DNA of 64,000 bases from positions 744,001-808,000 of the forward strand of contig NZ_SPNJ01000002.1 in the NCBI RefSeq assembly GCF_004563925.1. Reading direction: 5' to 3'. A program made the position numbers and the translations under genes. The stretch comes from Herbaspirillum sp. 3R11 (lineage in GTDB: Bacteria; Pseudomonadota; Gammaproteobacteria; Burkholderiales; Burkholderiaceae_D). Below are positions 8,289 through 16,916 of this stretch, in pieces; within the stretch, counting starts at the first letter, position 1; each line of letters begins with the position of its first letter. Below the pieces are notes generated by a model that was given only the letters and a program-made list of their open reading frames with translations, searched no databases and was not told the origin of the DNA.

Positions 8289-8650
8289 GTCCATACGGCA
8301 ATCCCGCAAAAATAGTCTCCTTAAGCCCATCCTGCTGCCTAGGCGGGGCGAGCTGTGCTAAAATCTCCGGGTTTTTGCTGCGCCGCATTAGCGGCTGTCA
8401 TGGCAATCTTTGCGATGACGACACGCAATGCGACAACGACTAATGTTGATCAAATGGCATTCTCTATGCCCAATGCACTGTCTGCACCTTCTACTAAGCA
8501 ATCCGCCCGGCTGCATCAGCCACGCGTCTCCTCGTTCGGAGAAAGCGCGTCCGCGCGGATTCTTGCCTCCATTCGCGCCGCGCGGTGTTGCCGCCAGCCG
8601 GATTTCAATCCAGTAAGTTTTATTTAATAGTGTCTTAAAGGGAAGCTCCC
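8289..8650 (+). promoter_or_regulatory. sucCD upstream region with extended -10 promoter
   Basis: There is no convincing gene in this stretch. An extended -10 element, TGC followed by TAAAAT, lies at 8356-8364, but no good -35 match accompanies it. This would give a leader of about 280 bases before sucC. A GC-rich hairpin (CGCGTCCGCGCG) lies near 8550. The bases AAGGGAAG at about 8637-8644 serve as the sucC ribosome-binding site. Confidence 0.4.
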
Positions 8651-9817
8651 ATGAAAATCCATGAGTATCAGGGCAAAGAAATCCTCCGCCAATTCGGCGT
8701 GACCGTTCCACGCGGCATTCCATGCCAATCCGTTGAAGATGCCGTCAAGGCAGCTGAAACGCTGGGCGGTCCGGTGTGGGTCGTCAAGGCGCAAATCCAC
8801 GCGGGTGGCCGCGGCAAGGGCGGCGGCGTGAAAGTTGCCAAGTCCCTGGAACAAGTTAAGGAATACGCCAGCCAGATCCTCGGCATGCAATTGATTACGC
8901 ATCAAACCGGCCCTGAAGGCCAAAAAGTGCGTCGCCTGCTGATCGAAGAAGGCGCGGACATCAAGAAGGAACTGTACGTTTCCATGGTCACCGACCGTGT
9001 CAGCCAACGTGTGGTCCTGATGGCATCCAGCGAAGGCGGCATGGACATCGAAGAAGTTGCTGAAAGCCACCCTGAACTGATCCATCAGATCGCTATCGAT
9101 CCGGCCACCGGCCTGACCGACGCCGACGCTGACAGCATCGCCACCAAGATCGGCGTTCCAGCCGCTTCCGTGGTCGACGCGCGCAAGCAACTGCAAGGTC
9201 TGTACAAGGCATATTGGGACACCGATGCATCGCTGGCCGAAATCAACCCGCTGATCCTGACCGGCGACGGCAAGGTCATCGCTCTGGACGCCAAGTTCAA
9301 CTTCGACTCCAACGCGCTGTTCCGCCATCCTGAAATCGTCGCCTACCGCGATCTGGACGAAGAAGATCCAGCTGAAGTCGAAGCTTCCAAGTTCGACCTG
9401 GCTTACATCTCCCTCGACGGCAACATCGGCTGTCTGGTCAACGGCGCCGGTCTGGCCATGGCCACCATGGACACCATCAAGCTGTTCGGCGGCGAGCCTG
9501 CCAACTTCCTGGACGTCGGCGGCGGTGCAACTACAGAGAAGGTTACCGAAGCATTCAAGATCATGCTGAAGAACCCTGAACTGAAAGCCATCCTGGTCAA
9601 CATCTTCGGCGGCATCATGCGCTGTGACGTGATCGCCGAAGGCGTGATCGCTGCGTCCAAGGCCGTTTCCCTGAAAGTGCCGCTGGTCGTGCGCATGAAG
9701 GGCACCAACGAAGAAATCGGCAAGAAGCTGCTGGCCGACTCCGGCCTGCCGATCATCTCGGCAGACAGCATGGAAGAAGCTGCGCAAAAAGTTGTTGCTG
9801 CAGCCAACGGTAAATAA
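8651..9817 (+). CDS. sucC: succinyl-CoA synthetase (ADP-forming) beta subunit
   Basis: This is the nucleotide-binding beta chain of succinyl-CoA synthetase, the TCA-cycle step that makes ATP from succinyl-CoA. Its 388 residues match the family length exactly. An ATP-grasp fold starts at [16 protein letters not shown], with the ATP-binding stretch [15 protein letters not shown] near 45-60. The C-terminal domain contains [10 protein letters not shown] near 320. The ribosome-binding site is AAGGGAAG. sucD follows 17 bases later. In many gammaproteobacteria sucCD sits behind sucAB, but here it stands as a separate pair after recA-recX. Confidence 0.97.
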   Translation: MKIHEYQGKEILRQFGVTVPRGIPCQSVEDAVKAAETLGGPVWVVKAQIHAGGRGKGGGVKVAKSLEQVKEYASQILGMQLITHQTGPEGQKVRRLLIEEGADIKKELYVSMVTDRVSQRVVLMASSEGGMDIEEVAESHPELIHQIAIDPATGLTDADADSIATKIGVPAASVVDARKQLQGLYKAYWDTDASLAEINPLILTGDGKVIALDAKFNFDSNALFRHPEIVAYRDLDEEDPAEVEASKFDLAYISLDGNIGCLVNGAGLAMATMDTIKLFGGEPANFLDVGGGATTEKVTEAFKIMLKNPELKAILVNIFGGIMRCDVIAEGVIAASKAVSLKVPLVVRMKGTNEEIGKKLLADSGLPIISADSMEEAAQKVVAAANGK

Positions 9818-9834
9818 TAGGACAAGGAATAGCT

Positions 9835-10716
9835 ATGTCGATTCTGATCAATAAAGACACCAAAGTCATCACCCAAGGTATTACCGGCAAAACCGGTCAA
9901 TTCCATACCCGCATGTGCCGCGAATACGCGAACGGCAAGAACGCCTTCGTTGCAGGCGTGAACCCGAAGAAGGCCGGCGAAGATTTCGAAGGCATTCCAA
10001 TTTTCGCGAATGTGTCCGAAGCCAAGAAGGCCACCGGCGCAAATGTTTCCGTGATCTACGTTCCACCTGCAGGCGCTGCTGCTGCCATCTGGGAAGCCGT
10101 TGAAGCCGAGCTGGACCTGGCCATCTGTATCACTGAAGGCATCCCGGTCCGCGACATGCTGGAACTGAAAAACCGCATGGCAAAATCCGGCAGCAAGACA
10201 TTGCTGCTGGGCCCTAACTGCCCAGGTCTGATCACACCGGACGAAATCAAGATCGGCATCATGCCGGGTCACATCCACAAAAAGGGCCGCATCGGCGTGG
10301 TTTCCCGTTCGGGCACACTGACCTATGAAGCAGTCGGTCAACTGACCGCACTGGGTCTGGGTCAATCGTCCGCAGTCGGTATCGGCGGCGACCCGATCAA
10401 CGGTCTGAAGCACATCGACATCATGAAGGCCTTCAATGATGATCCTGACACCGACGCCGTCATCATGATCGGTGAAATCGGCGGTCCTGACGAAGCCAAC
10501 GCTTCGTACTGGGTCAAGGACAACATGAAGAAACCAGTCATCGGCTTCATCGCCGGCGTGACTGCGCCTCCAGGCAAGCGCATGGGCCATGCCGGCGCGC
10601 TGATCTCCGGTGGTGCTGATACTGCCGAAGCGAAGCTGGCGATCATGGAAGAATGCGGCATCAAGGCAACACGCAATCCTTCGGAAATGGCGCGTCTGCT
10701 GAAGTCGGTTCTGTAA
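9835..10716 (+). CDS. sucD: succinyl-CoA synthetase alpha subunit
   Basis: This is the CoA-binding, phosphohistidine-carrying alpha chain and partner of SucC. At 293 residues it is of normal length. It begins with the Rossmann-type SILINKDTKVITQGITGKTG CoA-binding segment, and the active-site histidine lies in the conserved GHAGALISGG segment near residue 250. It is cotranscribed with sucC and ends just before a very strong hairpin at 10823-10850. Confidence 0.97.
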   Translation: MSILINKDTKVITQGITGKTGQFHTRMCREYANGKNAFVAGVNPKKAGEDFEGIPIFANVSEAKKATGANVSVIYVPPAGAAAAIWEAVEAELDLAICITEGIPVRDMLELKNRMAKSGSKTLLLGPNCPGLITPDEIKIGIMPGHIHKKGRIGVVSRSGTLTYEAVGQLTALGLGQSSAVGIGGDPINGLKHIDIMKAFNDDPDTDAVIMIGEIGGPDEANASYWVKDNMKKPVIGFIAGVTAPPGKRMGHAGALISGGADTAEAKLAIMEECGIKATRNPSEMARLLKSVL

Positions 10717-10822
10717 TTCATTTGCCGTACTGGCAAGCGAACGGCAGGCTGGATTGATTTGTCGACGTTGTTGCGATCGTTGCAAACTCGGCAGAACTTC
10801 CCGGCCTGACCGGTGACATACC

Positions 10823-10850
10823 AATATGGGGAGCTCCGGCTCCCCATATT
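10823..10850 (+). terminator. 12-bp perfect hairpin after sucCD
   Basis: AATATGGGGAGC and GCTCCCCATATT pair perfectly around a TCCG tetraloop. Only CTTT follows, so it is an intrinsic terminator with a weak U-tract, or else a 3' mRNA-stabilising hairpin. An in-frame ATG inside this stem (10826) would lengthen the downstream terC reading frame, but it is not a plausible start. Confidence 0.75.
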
Positions 10851-10882
10851 GCTTTAGTGTTCACGAATATTTTGGGGGTTGT

Positions 10883-11608
10883 ATGGAATTTTTGGCGGAA
10901 TTGAACTGGCTCGCAGTCGGCCAGATCATCCTGATCGATATTTTGCTCGGTGGCGACAATGCCATCGTGATTGCGCTGGCCTGTCGCAACCTGCCGGCCA
11001 ACCTGCGCCTGCGCGGCATCCTGTGGGGCACGTTCGGCGCCATCGCCATTCGTATCGTGCTGATCGCCTTCGCGGTGACCTTGCTGCAAATGCCGTTCAT
11101 CAAGCTGGTGGGCGGCGTGCTGCTGTTCTGGATCGGAACCAAGCTGCTCAGCGATGATGATGGTCACGGCGAAATCAGCGGCAGCGACAAGTTGCTGTCG
11201 GCGATCAAGACCATCGTCGTCGCCGACCTGGTCATGAGCCTGGACAACGTTATCGCGATCGCCAGCGCCGCCGAACAGGCAGCCGGCGAACATCAGTTGC
11301 TGTTGGTGGTGTTCGGCATCCTGGTCAGCATCCCCATCATTGTCTGGGGTAGCACGCTGGTGCTCAAGCTGATGGAAAAAGCGCCGCTGATCATCACGCT
11401 GGGCGCGGCTTTGCTCGGCTATCTTGCGGGCGGCATGATCATCTCCGACGTGGCGATCAAGGGCTGGGTGCAGACCTATCTGCCGCACCATGAGTTCGTG
11501 GTGCCGGGCCTGCAACTGCATCTGAGTCTGCCCGGCGTGGTCGGTGCGATCGGCGTCGTGATCGTTGGCAGCTGGCTGGCACGCAGGGCGAAAAGACAGG
11601 CGGAGTGA
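10883..11608 (+). CDS. TerC family integral membrane protein
   Basis: This is a 241-residue inner-membrane protein of the TerC/YjbE group. Seven or so hydrophobic segments are visible, with the family's acidic membrane motifs ILLGGDNAIVIAL (about residues 18-30) and VMSLDNVIAIAS (about 116-127). The paired GGDN and SLDN aspartates are thought to bind metal. Relatives are implicated in manganese export and metal loading of exported enzymes. I chose ATG 10883 because TTTGGGGG precedes it and the protein then begins MEFL at the first membrane helix. An upstream in-frame ATG lies within the sucD terminator stem. The gene is monocistronic. Confidence 0.88.
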   Translation: MEFLAELNWLAVGQIILIDILLGGDNAIVIALACRNLPANLRLRGILWGTFGAIAIRIVLIAFAVTLLQMPFIKLVGGVLLFWIGTKLLSDDDGHGEISGSDKLLSAIKTIVVADLVMSLDNVIAIASAAEQAAGEHQLLLVVFGILVSIPIIVWGSTLVLKLMEKAPLIITLGAALLGYLAGGMIISDVAIKGWVQTYLPHHEFVVPGLQLHLSLPGVVGAIGVVIVGSWLARRAKRQAE

Positions 11609-11618
11609 TGCCGGAGTG

Positions 11619-11641
11619 AGGCGGGATGATCAATCCCGCCT
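11619..11641 (+). terminator. hairpin after terC
   Basis: AGGCGGGAT and ATCCCGCCT form a 9-bp stem with a 5-base loop, 10 bases after the terC stop. Only two T residues follow, so it is a weak intrinsic terminator. Confidence 0.5.
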
Positions 11642-11670
11642 TGCCCGCACGGTTATAAAAATGTTCACAA

Positions 11671-11687
11671 ATTCGCCATTGGCGAAT
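11671..11687. promoter_or_regulatory. inverted repeat in the pilin upstream region
   Basis: ATTCGCC and GGCGAAT form a perfect 7-bp inverted repeat with a 3-base centre, about 108 bases before the pilin start. It could be an operator. I see no clear sigma54 promoter, which many type IV pilin genes use. Confidence 0.35.
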
Positions 11688-11794
11688 ATGATCCATGCGG
11701 GGAGTCTGGCGTTGCCCGAGAGAAAACGACGGCCGTGGACAGATGGTCAGGCAACGCTCCCGAAAATTCGATTTTTTTGTAATAGGAAAACAAT

Positions 11795-12271
11795 ATGCAA
11801 GCGAAGCGGTCTGCACGTTACTCACCCACCGGTTTTACCCTGATTGAATTGATGATCGTTATCGCCATTGTGGGTGTGCTTGCGATGGTGGCGATTCCGC
11901 AATACCGGGATTACCTGGTTCGTACCAAAGTGGCCGAGGGGCTGAATCTGGCGACGCCAGCCAAGATGGCCGTGTCCGAGACAATTGCTTCCAAGGGGAG
12001 CACAGACTTTGAACAGGCCGCGACGGGTTATGCATTTACCCCGTCGAAGGAAATTACATCGGTTTCCAACATCGCAATCGAAAAAGGCGGCGCTATCACC
12101 ATTACCTTTGGTGACATTGGCGGCGAGGCAAAAGGCAAGACGCTGAAGTTGGTGCCATCGGCAACCAACCCGAGCGCCATTACCTGGCTGTGCCAGACGG
12201 CTCCTGCCACCGCTGCTGCGGAGTCGCCAATGCTGCCGGCAAAATACGCTCCGGAAGTCTGCCGCGGCTGA
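11795..12271 (+). CDS. type IV pilin (PilA-like major or minor pilin)
   Basis: This is a class III-signal prepilin of 158 residues. The 13-residue leader ends in G13, directly before FTLIELMIVIAIVG. The conserved Glu lies at position 5 of the mature protein, needed for methylation and assembly. The hydrophobic N-terminal helix is followed by a globular domain whose C133 and C156 would form the C-terminal disulfide loop of pilins. No other pilus genes are adjacent, which is common for orphan pilA loci. The compact length fits a major pilin, though a minor or competence pilin cannot be excluded. Confidence 0.9.
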   Translation: MQAKRSARYSPTGFTLIELMIVIAIVGVLAMVAIPQYRDYLVRTKVAEGLNLATPAKMAVSETIASKGSTDFEQAATGYAFTPSKEITSVSNIAIEKGGAITITFGDIGGEAKGKTLKLVPSATNPSAITWLCQTAPATAAAESPMLPAKYAPEVCRG

Positions 12272-12287
12272 TTCATCCGGCGGCAAT

Positions 12288-12317
12288 AAAAAAGCGTGCA
12301 CTCAGCACGCTTTTTTT
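12288..12317. terminator. bidirectional terminator between pilin and moaC
   Basis: GCGTGC, ACTCA loop and GCACGC are flanked by an A-tract (12288-12293) and a T-tract (12311-12317). It can stop transcription of both convergent genes. Confidence 0.9.
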
Positions 12318-12335
12318 ACGTCCGCAACGAACACA

Positions 12336-12851
12336 TCAAGCCTGCGACCAAGACCCCGATTTCCCGCCATGCTTTTCCTGCACGCGAATATCGGACATCA
12401 CCATGCCGCGGTCAATTGCCTTGGACATGTCGTAAATCGTCAGCAATCCGACCTGCACCGCCGTCAGCGCTTCCATCTCCACCCCGGTCTTGCCGTTCGT
12501 TTCAACGCGCACGGTACAGCTGATGCGCGATTGCTCTGTATCGACGGAGAACTCCACCGACACATGCGTCAGCGCCAGCGGATGGCACAGCGGGATCAGG
12601 TCGCTGGTGCGCTTGGAAGCCATGATGGCGGCGATGCGGGCGATGCCGAGGACGTCGCCTTTCTTCGCGGTGCCCGACTGGATCACGGCCAGCGTTTCGG
12701 GCTTCATGGAAATGACGCCGCTGGCGACGGCGACGCGATGGGTATCCTGCTTGGCGCCGACATCGACCATGTGCGCTTGTCCGCCCTGGTCGAAATGGGT
12801 CAGGCCCTGATTGGCGTCGACTGGTGAATGTGCGGTTTTGGAATCGGTCAT
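12336..12851 (-). CDS. moaC: cyclic pyranopterin monophosphate synthase MoaC
   Basis: MoaC converts 3',8-cyclo-GTP to cyclic pyranopterin monophosphate in molybdenum cofactor synthesis. With the start at 12851 it is 171 residues, close to E. coli (161). Signature segments are [25 protein letters not shown] and [12 protein letters not shown], all in the expected order. The reading frame is open 26 codons further upstream, but family alignment begins at MTDSKTAHS, so the shorter form is preferred. No other moa gene is near. Confidence 0.95.
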   Translation of the reverse strand: MTDSKTAHSPVDANQGLTHFDQGGQAHMVDVGAKQDTHRVAVASGVISMKPETLAVIQSGTAKKGDVLGIARIAAIMASKRTSDLIPLCHPLALTHVSVEFSVDTEQSRISCTVRVETNGKTGVEMEALTAVQVGLLTIYDMSKAIDRGMVMSDIRVQEKHGGKSGSWSQA

Positions 12852-12949
12852 GGCGGCGGAAAGTGAAAGTCGGTCATTACTGCGGGTATCATAGCAGGCA
12901 TTGAAAGAGCCTTTCACGCTCCAAGCCACCCATTACTCTGTGCCCGTCT

Positions 12950-14521
12950 ATGCGTCAGTCTGTATCTTCTGAACAAACACGTCGTCGTAGTTCGCTGTTG
13001 CGTCCCGTGTTGCGTCCAGCTTTGCGCTCCCTGTTCGCAGCACTCTCGCTCACTGTAGCAATCCTGCCGCTGGCCGTTGCGCCGACCACAGGCGTTGCGC
13101 AGGCTTTGCCGACGCTGGGGGACACCGAGCGCGAAGGATTGTCGCCGCTGATGGAGCGCAAGCTCGGCGAGCAGATCATGCGCGACATCCGGCGCGATCC
13201 GGATTATCTCGACGACGGTCCGGTGCTGGAATATCTCAACAACTTCGGCTCCAACCTGGTCTCCGTGCGCCCCGATGTGCGCGGTGAAGCCGGCTACGAT
13301 TTCTTTTTCTTTGCGGTGCGCGATCCGGTGCTGAACGCCTTCGCCTTGCCGGGTGGTTTTATTGCGGTGCACTCCGGTTTGCTGTTGGCGGCGCAAAGCG
13401 AGTCCGAATTGGCCTCGGTGCTGGCGCATGAAATCGGCCACGTCGCGCAGCGTCACATCGCGCGCATGATCGGTCAGCAAAAGCAGAATTCCATGATTCA
13501 ACTGGCCTCCATCGTGCTCGGTGCGCTGGCCGGTGTATCGCGAGTCGGCGGCGACGCCGCCATGGCGACGATGATGGGCGGCACCGGCCTGGCGATACAA
13601 CGGCAGTTGAATTTCAGTCGCGACGCCGAACGCGAAGCAGACCGCGTCGGTTTGCAAATCCTGCGTGACGGCGGCTTCGATACCTCGGGCATGGTGGCGT
13701 TTTTCGGGCGCTTGCAAAGCGCGTCGCGCGGTTTTGGCGATGCCGTGCCGCCATATCTGCTGACGCACCCGCTGACCACCGAGCGTATCGCCGACATCCA
13801 GGCGCGCATCCGCGACCAGCGTTACAAGCAGCGCGCCGACAATCCCGATTTTCAGCTGATCCGTGCGCGCGTGCGTCTGCTGCAGAACAATACGTCGCAA
13901 GGCATCCGCGATGCACAGGCCTATTTCGAGTCGCAACTGCGCCAGAACACCAAGATGCAGATCATGGTGTCGAAGTACGGGCTGGCGTACGCGGCTTACC
14001 TGCAACGTTCTTACGACAAGGCAGAGGGTTTGCTGCAGGAAGCGCGCGCGGCGTCGCAGCCGATGGTGCCGAGCATCCTGTTCACCAATCTCGATATTGA
14101 TATCAAGCTGGCCAAAAAACAAGGCGCTCAGGCGCTCAAGGAAGCCGACGCCGCGCGCAAGCAATTCCCGTTGTCGCGTGTGGTGGCGCATCAATATGCG
14201 GACGCGCTGATCGAGGGGCAGCGCAACGATGTCGCCGTTGCCTATTTGCGCGATCAGGCGCAACTGTATCGCCACGAAGTCGCGGTGCAGGATCTGCTCG
14301 CCAAGGCCTACGCGGCACAGGGCAAGCAAGCCTTGCAGCATATGGCGCTGGCCGAATCCTATGTACTGCAAGGCAGTTTGCCGGCGGCGCTGGAACAGCT
14401 CGGCATCGCGCGCAAGGCGCCGGATGCGACCTTCTACGACCAGGCCATGATTGATGCGCGTGAACGTGATCTCAAGGAGCAGTGGAAGGATGAGATGAAG
14501 GAAACCAAGGGACGCGGATAA
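12950..14521 (+). CDS. bepA: M48 family metalloprotease with TPR tail (BepA-like)
   Basis: This is a periplasmic zinc metalloprotease and chaperone of the BepA/YfgC group, which in E. coli degrades stalled LptD and aids outer-membrane protein assembly. It has 523 residues. An N-terminal signal/hydrophobic segment covers about 20-50. Zinc ligands lie in HEIGH at about 160-164, with the third ligand Glu in RDAEREADRVG near 225. A C-terminal TPR region covers about 310-480. Its presence in the same window as lptD and surA is suggestive, though the genes are about 35 kb apart. No good ribosome-binding site is visible. The gene is divergent from moaC. Confidence 0.88.
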   Translation: MRQSVSSEQTRRRSSLLRPVLRPALRSLFAALSLTVAILPLAVAPTTGVAQALPTLGDTEREGLSPLMERKLGEQIMRDIRRDPDYLDDGPVLEYLNNFGSNLVSVRPDVRGEAGYDFFFFAVRDPVLNAFALPGGFIAVHSGLLLAAQSESELASVLAHEIGHVAQRHIARMIGQQKQNSMIQLASIVLGALAGVSRVGGDAAMATMMGGTGLAIQRQLNFSRDAEREADRVGLQILRDGGFDTSGMVAFFGRLQSASRGFGDAVPPYLLTHPLTTERIADIQARIRDQRYKQRADNPDFQLIRARVRLLQNNTSQGIRDAQAYFESQLRQNTKMQIMVSKYGLAYAAYLQRSYDKAEGLLQEARAASQPMVPSILFTNLDIDIKLAKKQGAQALKEADAARKQFPLSRVVAHQYADALIEGQRNDVAVAYLRDQAQLYRHEVAVQDLLAKAYAAQGKQALQHMALAESYVLQGSLPAALEQLGIARKAPDATFYDQAMIDARERDLKEQWKDEMKETKGRG

Positions 14522-14542
14522 GCGTCGTCTCCGGCGATCTTG

Positions 14543-15139
14543 TCAGGGCGTCGCGCGAGGCTGTGCGACGAAGCCGAATTTGCCGGCCAGCTCGTCTGCG
14601 CCGATATGCTGCAGGGGAAGTTCATTGCCGCCATGTGGAAAAATCAAGGCGGCCGCATCGCTTCCATCCAGCCACTCCATGATTTCCTCGTCGCTCGCAG
14701 CCCGCCCAGCGACCGTCAGCGTCGCCAACACGGCGGCGGCATCGCGATCGTCCAACGCTGCAACGAGCGTTTCCGACGCCAGCACCAGTTGTCCTTCCTG
14801 CGTCATCCAGCTTTGTGAAATCGCCTCCAGCGTAGCGCCGGTCTGGGTGATGAATCCCGCCGCCGGATCGGTGCGCACGATATGCGGAGTCAATTCAAGA
14901 TCAACGTAGACCCGCTGCGGGCCGTTCTGGAAATACCAGCGGCCTTCCTCATCGTGTGTGTAATTGCGATTGATGAAGCCGAGCAGCGCCGGATGCGCGA
15001 TCTTGTCGCCGGGAAGATCAAGATGCTGGGCGCGTTCATCGCGCATGCGCCAGTGTCCGCGCGCATCCAGCTTCAGCCAGCCGAAGCAGTGCGGCACATT
15101 GGGCCACTTGGCCATCGCTTGCCTGACGACGTCATCCAT
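14543..15139 (-). CDS. conserved-looking protein of unknown function
   Basis: This soluble protein of 198 residues has no signal peptide or membrane segment. It is acidic with many aromatic residues, for example GRWYFQNGPQRVYVDLELTPHIVRTDP in the middle, which reads like a beta-rich fold. I do not recognise the family. The gene starts 3 bases after the YheT-like hydrolase gene ends, so the two are cotranscribed and may share a pathway. Codon use matches its neighbours, which supports it being real. It converges on bepA with only 21 bases between stops. Confidence 0.75.
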   Translation of the reverse strand: MDDVVRQAMAKWPNVPHCFGWLKLDARGHWRMRDERAQHLDLPGDKIAHPALLGFINRNYTHDEEGRWYFQNGPQRVYVDLELTPHIVRTDPAAGFITQTGATLEAISQSWMTQEGQLVLASETLVAALDDRDAAAVLATLTVAGRAASDEEIMEWLDGSDAAALIFPHGGNELPLQHIGADELAGKFGFVAQPRATP

Positions 15140-15142
15140 TGC

Positions 15143-16093
15143 TTATTTGCCTTCCAGAAAATGCAGCATGCGCTGCGGCAGCCAGCCCAGCTCGCCCGGC
15201 GGCGCACCGGTGGGGAAGCCGACATGGCCGCCTTCATCAGGATATTCCAGTTTGACGCAGGCCGCCGCGCTCTGCGGTAAATATTGGGGTGGCAGGAATG
15301 GATCGTTTTTGGCGTTGAGCACCAGCGTCGGCACGGTGATGTCATGCAGGATGTGCTTGGCGCTGGCGCGGTCCCAGTAGTCTTCGGTATTGCGGTAGCC
15401 GTGCAGCGGCGCCGTGACGATGTTGTCGAAGGTGTACAGGTCACGCGCCTGCAGCAGTGCGTCGCGGCTGAACAAGCCTGGAAACTGATCCAGCTTGACC
15501 AGGCATTTGGGACGCATGGTGCGCAGGAACACATGCGAATAGATCCGGTTGAAGCCATGTGCCAGCGCGGCGCCGCCACCGGCCAGATCAAGCGGTGCCG
15601 ACACTGCGCAGGCGGCATCGATGAATTCGGCCTGATGCTGGGATTCGCCTAGCCAGCGCAGCAAGGCGTTGGCGCCGAGCGAGACGCCGGTGGCGTAGAA
15701 CTTGCCGGCGCCGATGGTCGCCCGATGCGTAACCAGCCGGCGCAATATCCAGTCGAGCTCGCCGCTGTCGCCGGAATGGTAGAAGCGTGGCGCCAAATTT
15801 ATTTCACCCGAGCAGCCGCGGAAATGCGGCACCACGCCGGTCCAGCCGCGCGCAGCTACTGCCGCCATCAGGGCGCGGCAATAGTGGCTGTCGGATGAGC
15901 CTTCCAAGCCGTGGAACAAGACCACCAGCGGTTGCCCCGGCTGGCCGTCGACGAAGTCGACATCGATGAAGTCGTCGTCGAGCGTGTCCCAGCGCTCGCG
16001 CCGGAAGCGCACCGGCGGCTTGGCGATGAAGGTCGACGGATAAATCGTTTGGAGGTTGCCGCCGGGAAGCCAGCGAGGCGCGATGTAGTGCAT
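15143..16093 (-). CDS. alpha/beta hydrolase, YheT family
   Basis: This 316-residue serine hydrolase belongs to the YheT/EMB8 (ABHD1/3-like) family. The opening WLPGGNLQTIYPS is a family hallmark. The nucleophile elbow is GVSLG (ATGVSLGANALLRWLGE, about residue 145), the acid is in NAKNDPFLP, and the catalytic His is in EGGHVGF near the C-terminus. Such enzymes act as carboxylesterases or lipid hydrolases, but the substrate is unknown. It is cotranscribed with the unknown gene downstream (3-base gap). Confidence 0.9.
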   Translation of the reverse strand: MHYIAPRWLPGGNLQTIYPSTFIAKPPVRFRRERWDTLDDDFIDVDFVDGQPGQPLVVLFHGLEGSSDSHYCRALMAAVAARGWTGVVPHFRGCSGEINLAPRFYHSGDSGELDWILRRLVTHRATIGAGKFYATGVSLGANALLRWLGESQHQAEFIDAACAVSAPLDLAGGGAALAHGFNRIYSHVFLRTMRPKCLVKLDQFPGLFSRDALLQARDLYTFDNIVTAPLHGYRNTEDYWDRASAKHILHDITVPTLVLNAKNDPFLPPQYLPQSAAACVKLEYPDEGGHVGFPTGAPPGELGWLPQRMLHFLEGK

Positions 16094-16157
16094 GGATGGA
16101 GAACAGTGGGTGCGCCGCTGCAGGACAGGATGCCAAGCGGGCGGCGCAGGAAAAATA

Positions 16158-16589
16158 TCAATGCAGCATGGTCTCGGCGATCGGCTCCGACGGCGCCGGT
16201 CCCGGTGCGACCGACGCGTGGTGCGTGACGATGCGCCAGCCTTGCGCGGTCTTCATGTAGACATTGGTGGCGATGACGTGTACGTCCGGCTGGCTGCTGT
16301 CGGGATGGTGGATGTCCTCGATCACGTTGTGCACGGCGGTGGTGATGGTATGCGCCGCATGCAGCTGGCGCGGCTGGATGTGCAGGCCGCCGCGCGCGAG
16401 GATTTCTTCCCAGCTGTTGCGGATGGCGACATGACCGACCAGGCGTGCTGCACCGGGATGGATACAGACGATTTCTTCGTCGTCGGCCCACAGCGCCATC
16501 AGCGCATCGAGGTCGGCGCGGGACAGCGCATCGTAATACGCTGCTTCGATTTCATCGGGTGAACCATGTAACAGTTTGGCGCGCGGCAT
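16158..16589 (-). CDS. SnoaL/NTF2-fold protein (DUF4440-like)
   Basis: This 143-residue cone-shaped NTF2-like protein shows the pattern YYDALSRADLDALMALWADDEEIVCIHPG near the N-terminus and VTHHASVAPG near the C-terminus, typical of SnoaL_3/DUF4440 proteins of unknown catalytic role. The start at 16589 is chosen because GGAGAA lies 6 bases before that ATG. The in-frame upstream start at 16613 falls inside the preceding terminator stem. It lies downstream of that terminator, so it is probably its own unit. Confidence 0.8.
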   Translation of the reverse strand: MPRAKLLHGSPDEIEAAYYDALSRADLDALMALWADDEEIVCIHPGAARLVGHVAIRNSWEEILARGGLHIQPRQLHAAHTITTAVHNVIEDIHHPDSSQPDVHVIATNVYMKTAQGWRIVTHHASVAPGPAPSEPIAETMLH

Positions 16590-16611
16590 GTTTTCTCCAG
16601 GAAGAAAAAGC

Positions 16612-16645
16612 AAAGAGGACCAATCGTTTCCTGGTGGTCCTCTTT
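16612..16645 (-). terminator. terminator after the zinc-finger gene
   Basis: AAAGAGGACC and GGTCCTCTTT form a 10-bp stem with a 14-base loop. On the minus strand it runs into CTTTGCTTTTTC. It separates the ilvE/zinc-finger unit from the SnoaL gene, whose ribosome-binding site follows immediately. Confidence 0.7.
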
Positions 16646-16685
16646 ATCGGTGTTGCAGCTGCTTGGGCGGCAATGATCTCCGGCC

Positions 16686-16883
16686 TCAGTGCGCCTTGAC
16701 GACGGCGCCCGGCTTGAGCTGGTATTGCGTGCCGCAGTACGGACACTTGGCGGCGCCGTGGTCGTCGAGTTCCAGGAATACGCGCGGGTGCGACGACCAG
16801 TGCGGCATGTTCGGGTTGGGGCAGTGGGCCGGCAGGTCTTTGCCGTCGAGTTGAACTGGCTGGGTTTGTTGGACTTGGCTCAT
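16686..16883 (-). CDS. zinc-finger domain protein (zf-CHCC, NDUFS6-like)
   Basis: This small protein of 65 residues has the zf-CHCC pattern: a first Cys (C21 in HCPNP), a His in SSHPRVFLEL, and the pair CPYC near residues 47-50. Relatives include the C-terminal zinc-binding domain of mitochondrial complex I subunit NDUFS6, and bacterial homologues are usually annotated only by the domain. GGAGAAAC precedes the ATG. It starts 33 bases after ilvE and is probably cotranscribed with it, as is common in betaproteobacteria. Confidence 0.88.
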   Translation of the reverse strand: MSQVQQTQPVQLDGKDLPAHCPNPNMPHWSSHPRVFLELDDHGAAKCPYCGTQYQLKPGAVVKAH

Positions 16884-16916
16884 GGTGTTTCTCCGGTGCG
16901 ATATTGCTTATTTAAA

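Noticed and set aside
8355-8627. Open frame upstream of sucC
   Set aside because: It has no ribosome-binding site or family resemblance, and it covers the extended -10 promoter element.
10826-10882. Upstream start for the TerC gene at 10826
   Set aside because: This ATG lies inside the perfect sucCD terminator stem, and the added residues are unlike the family. The start at 10883 has a ribosome-binding site.
11641-11794. A sigma54 promoter (TGGCAC-N5-TTGC type) before the pilin gene
   Set aside because: Only a poor partial match (TGGCGTTGCC) without the required spacing is present.
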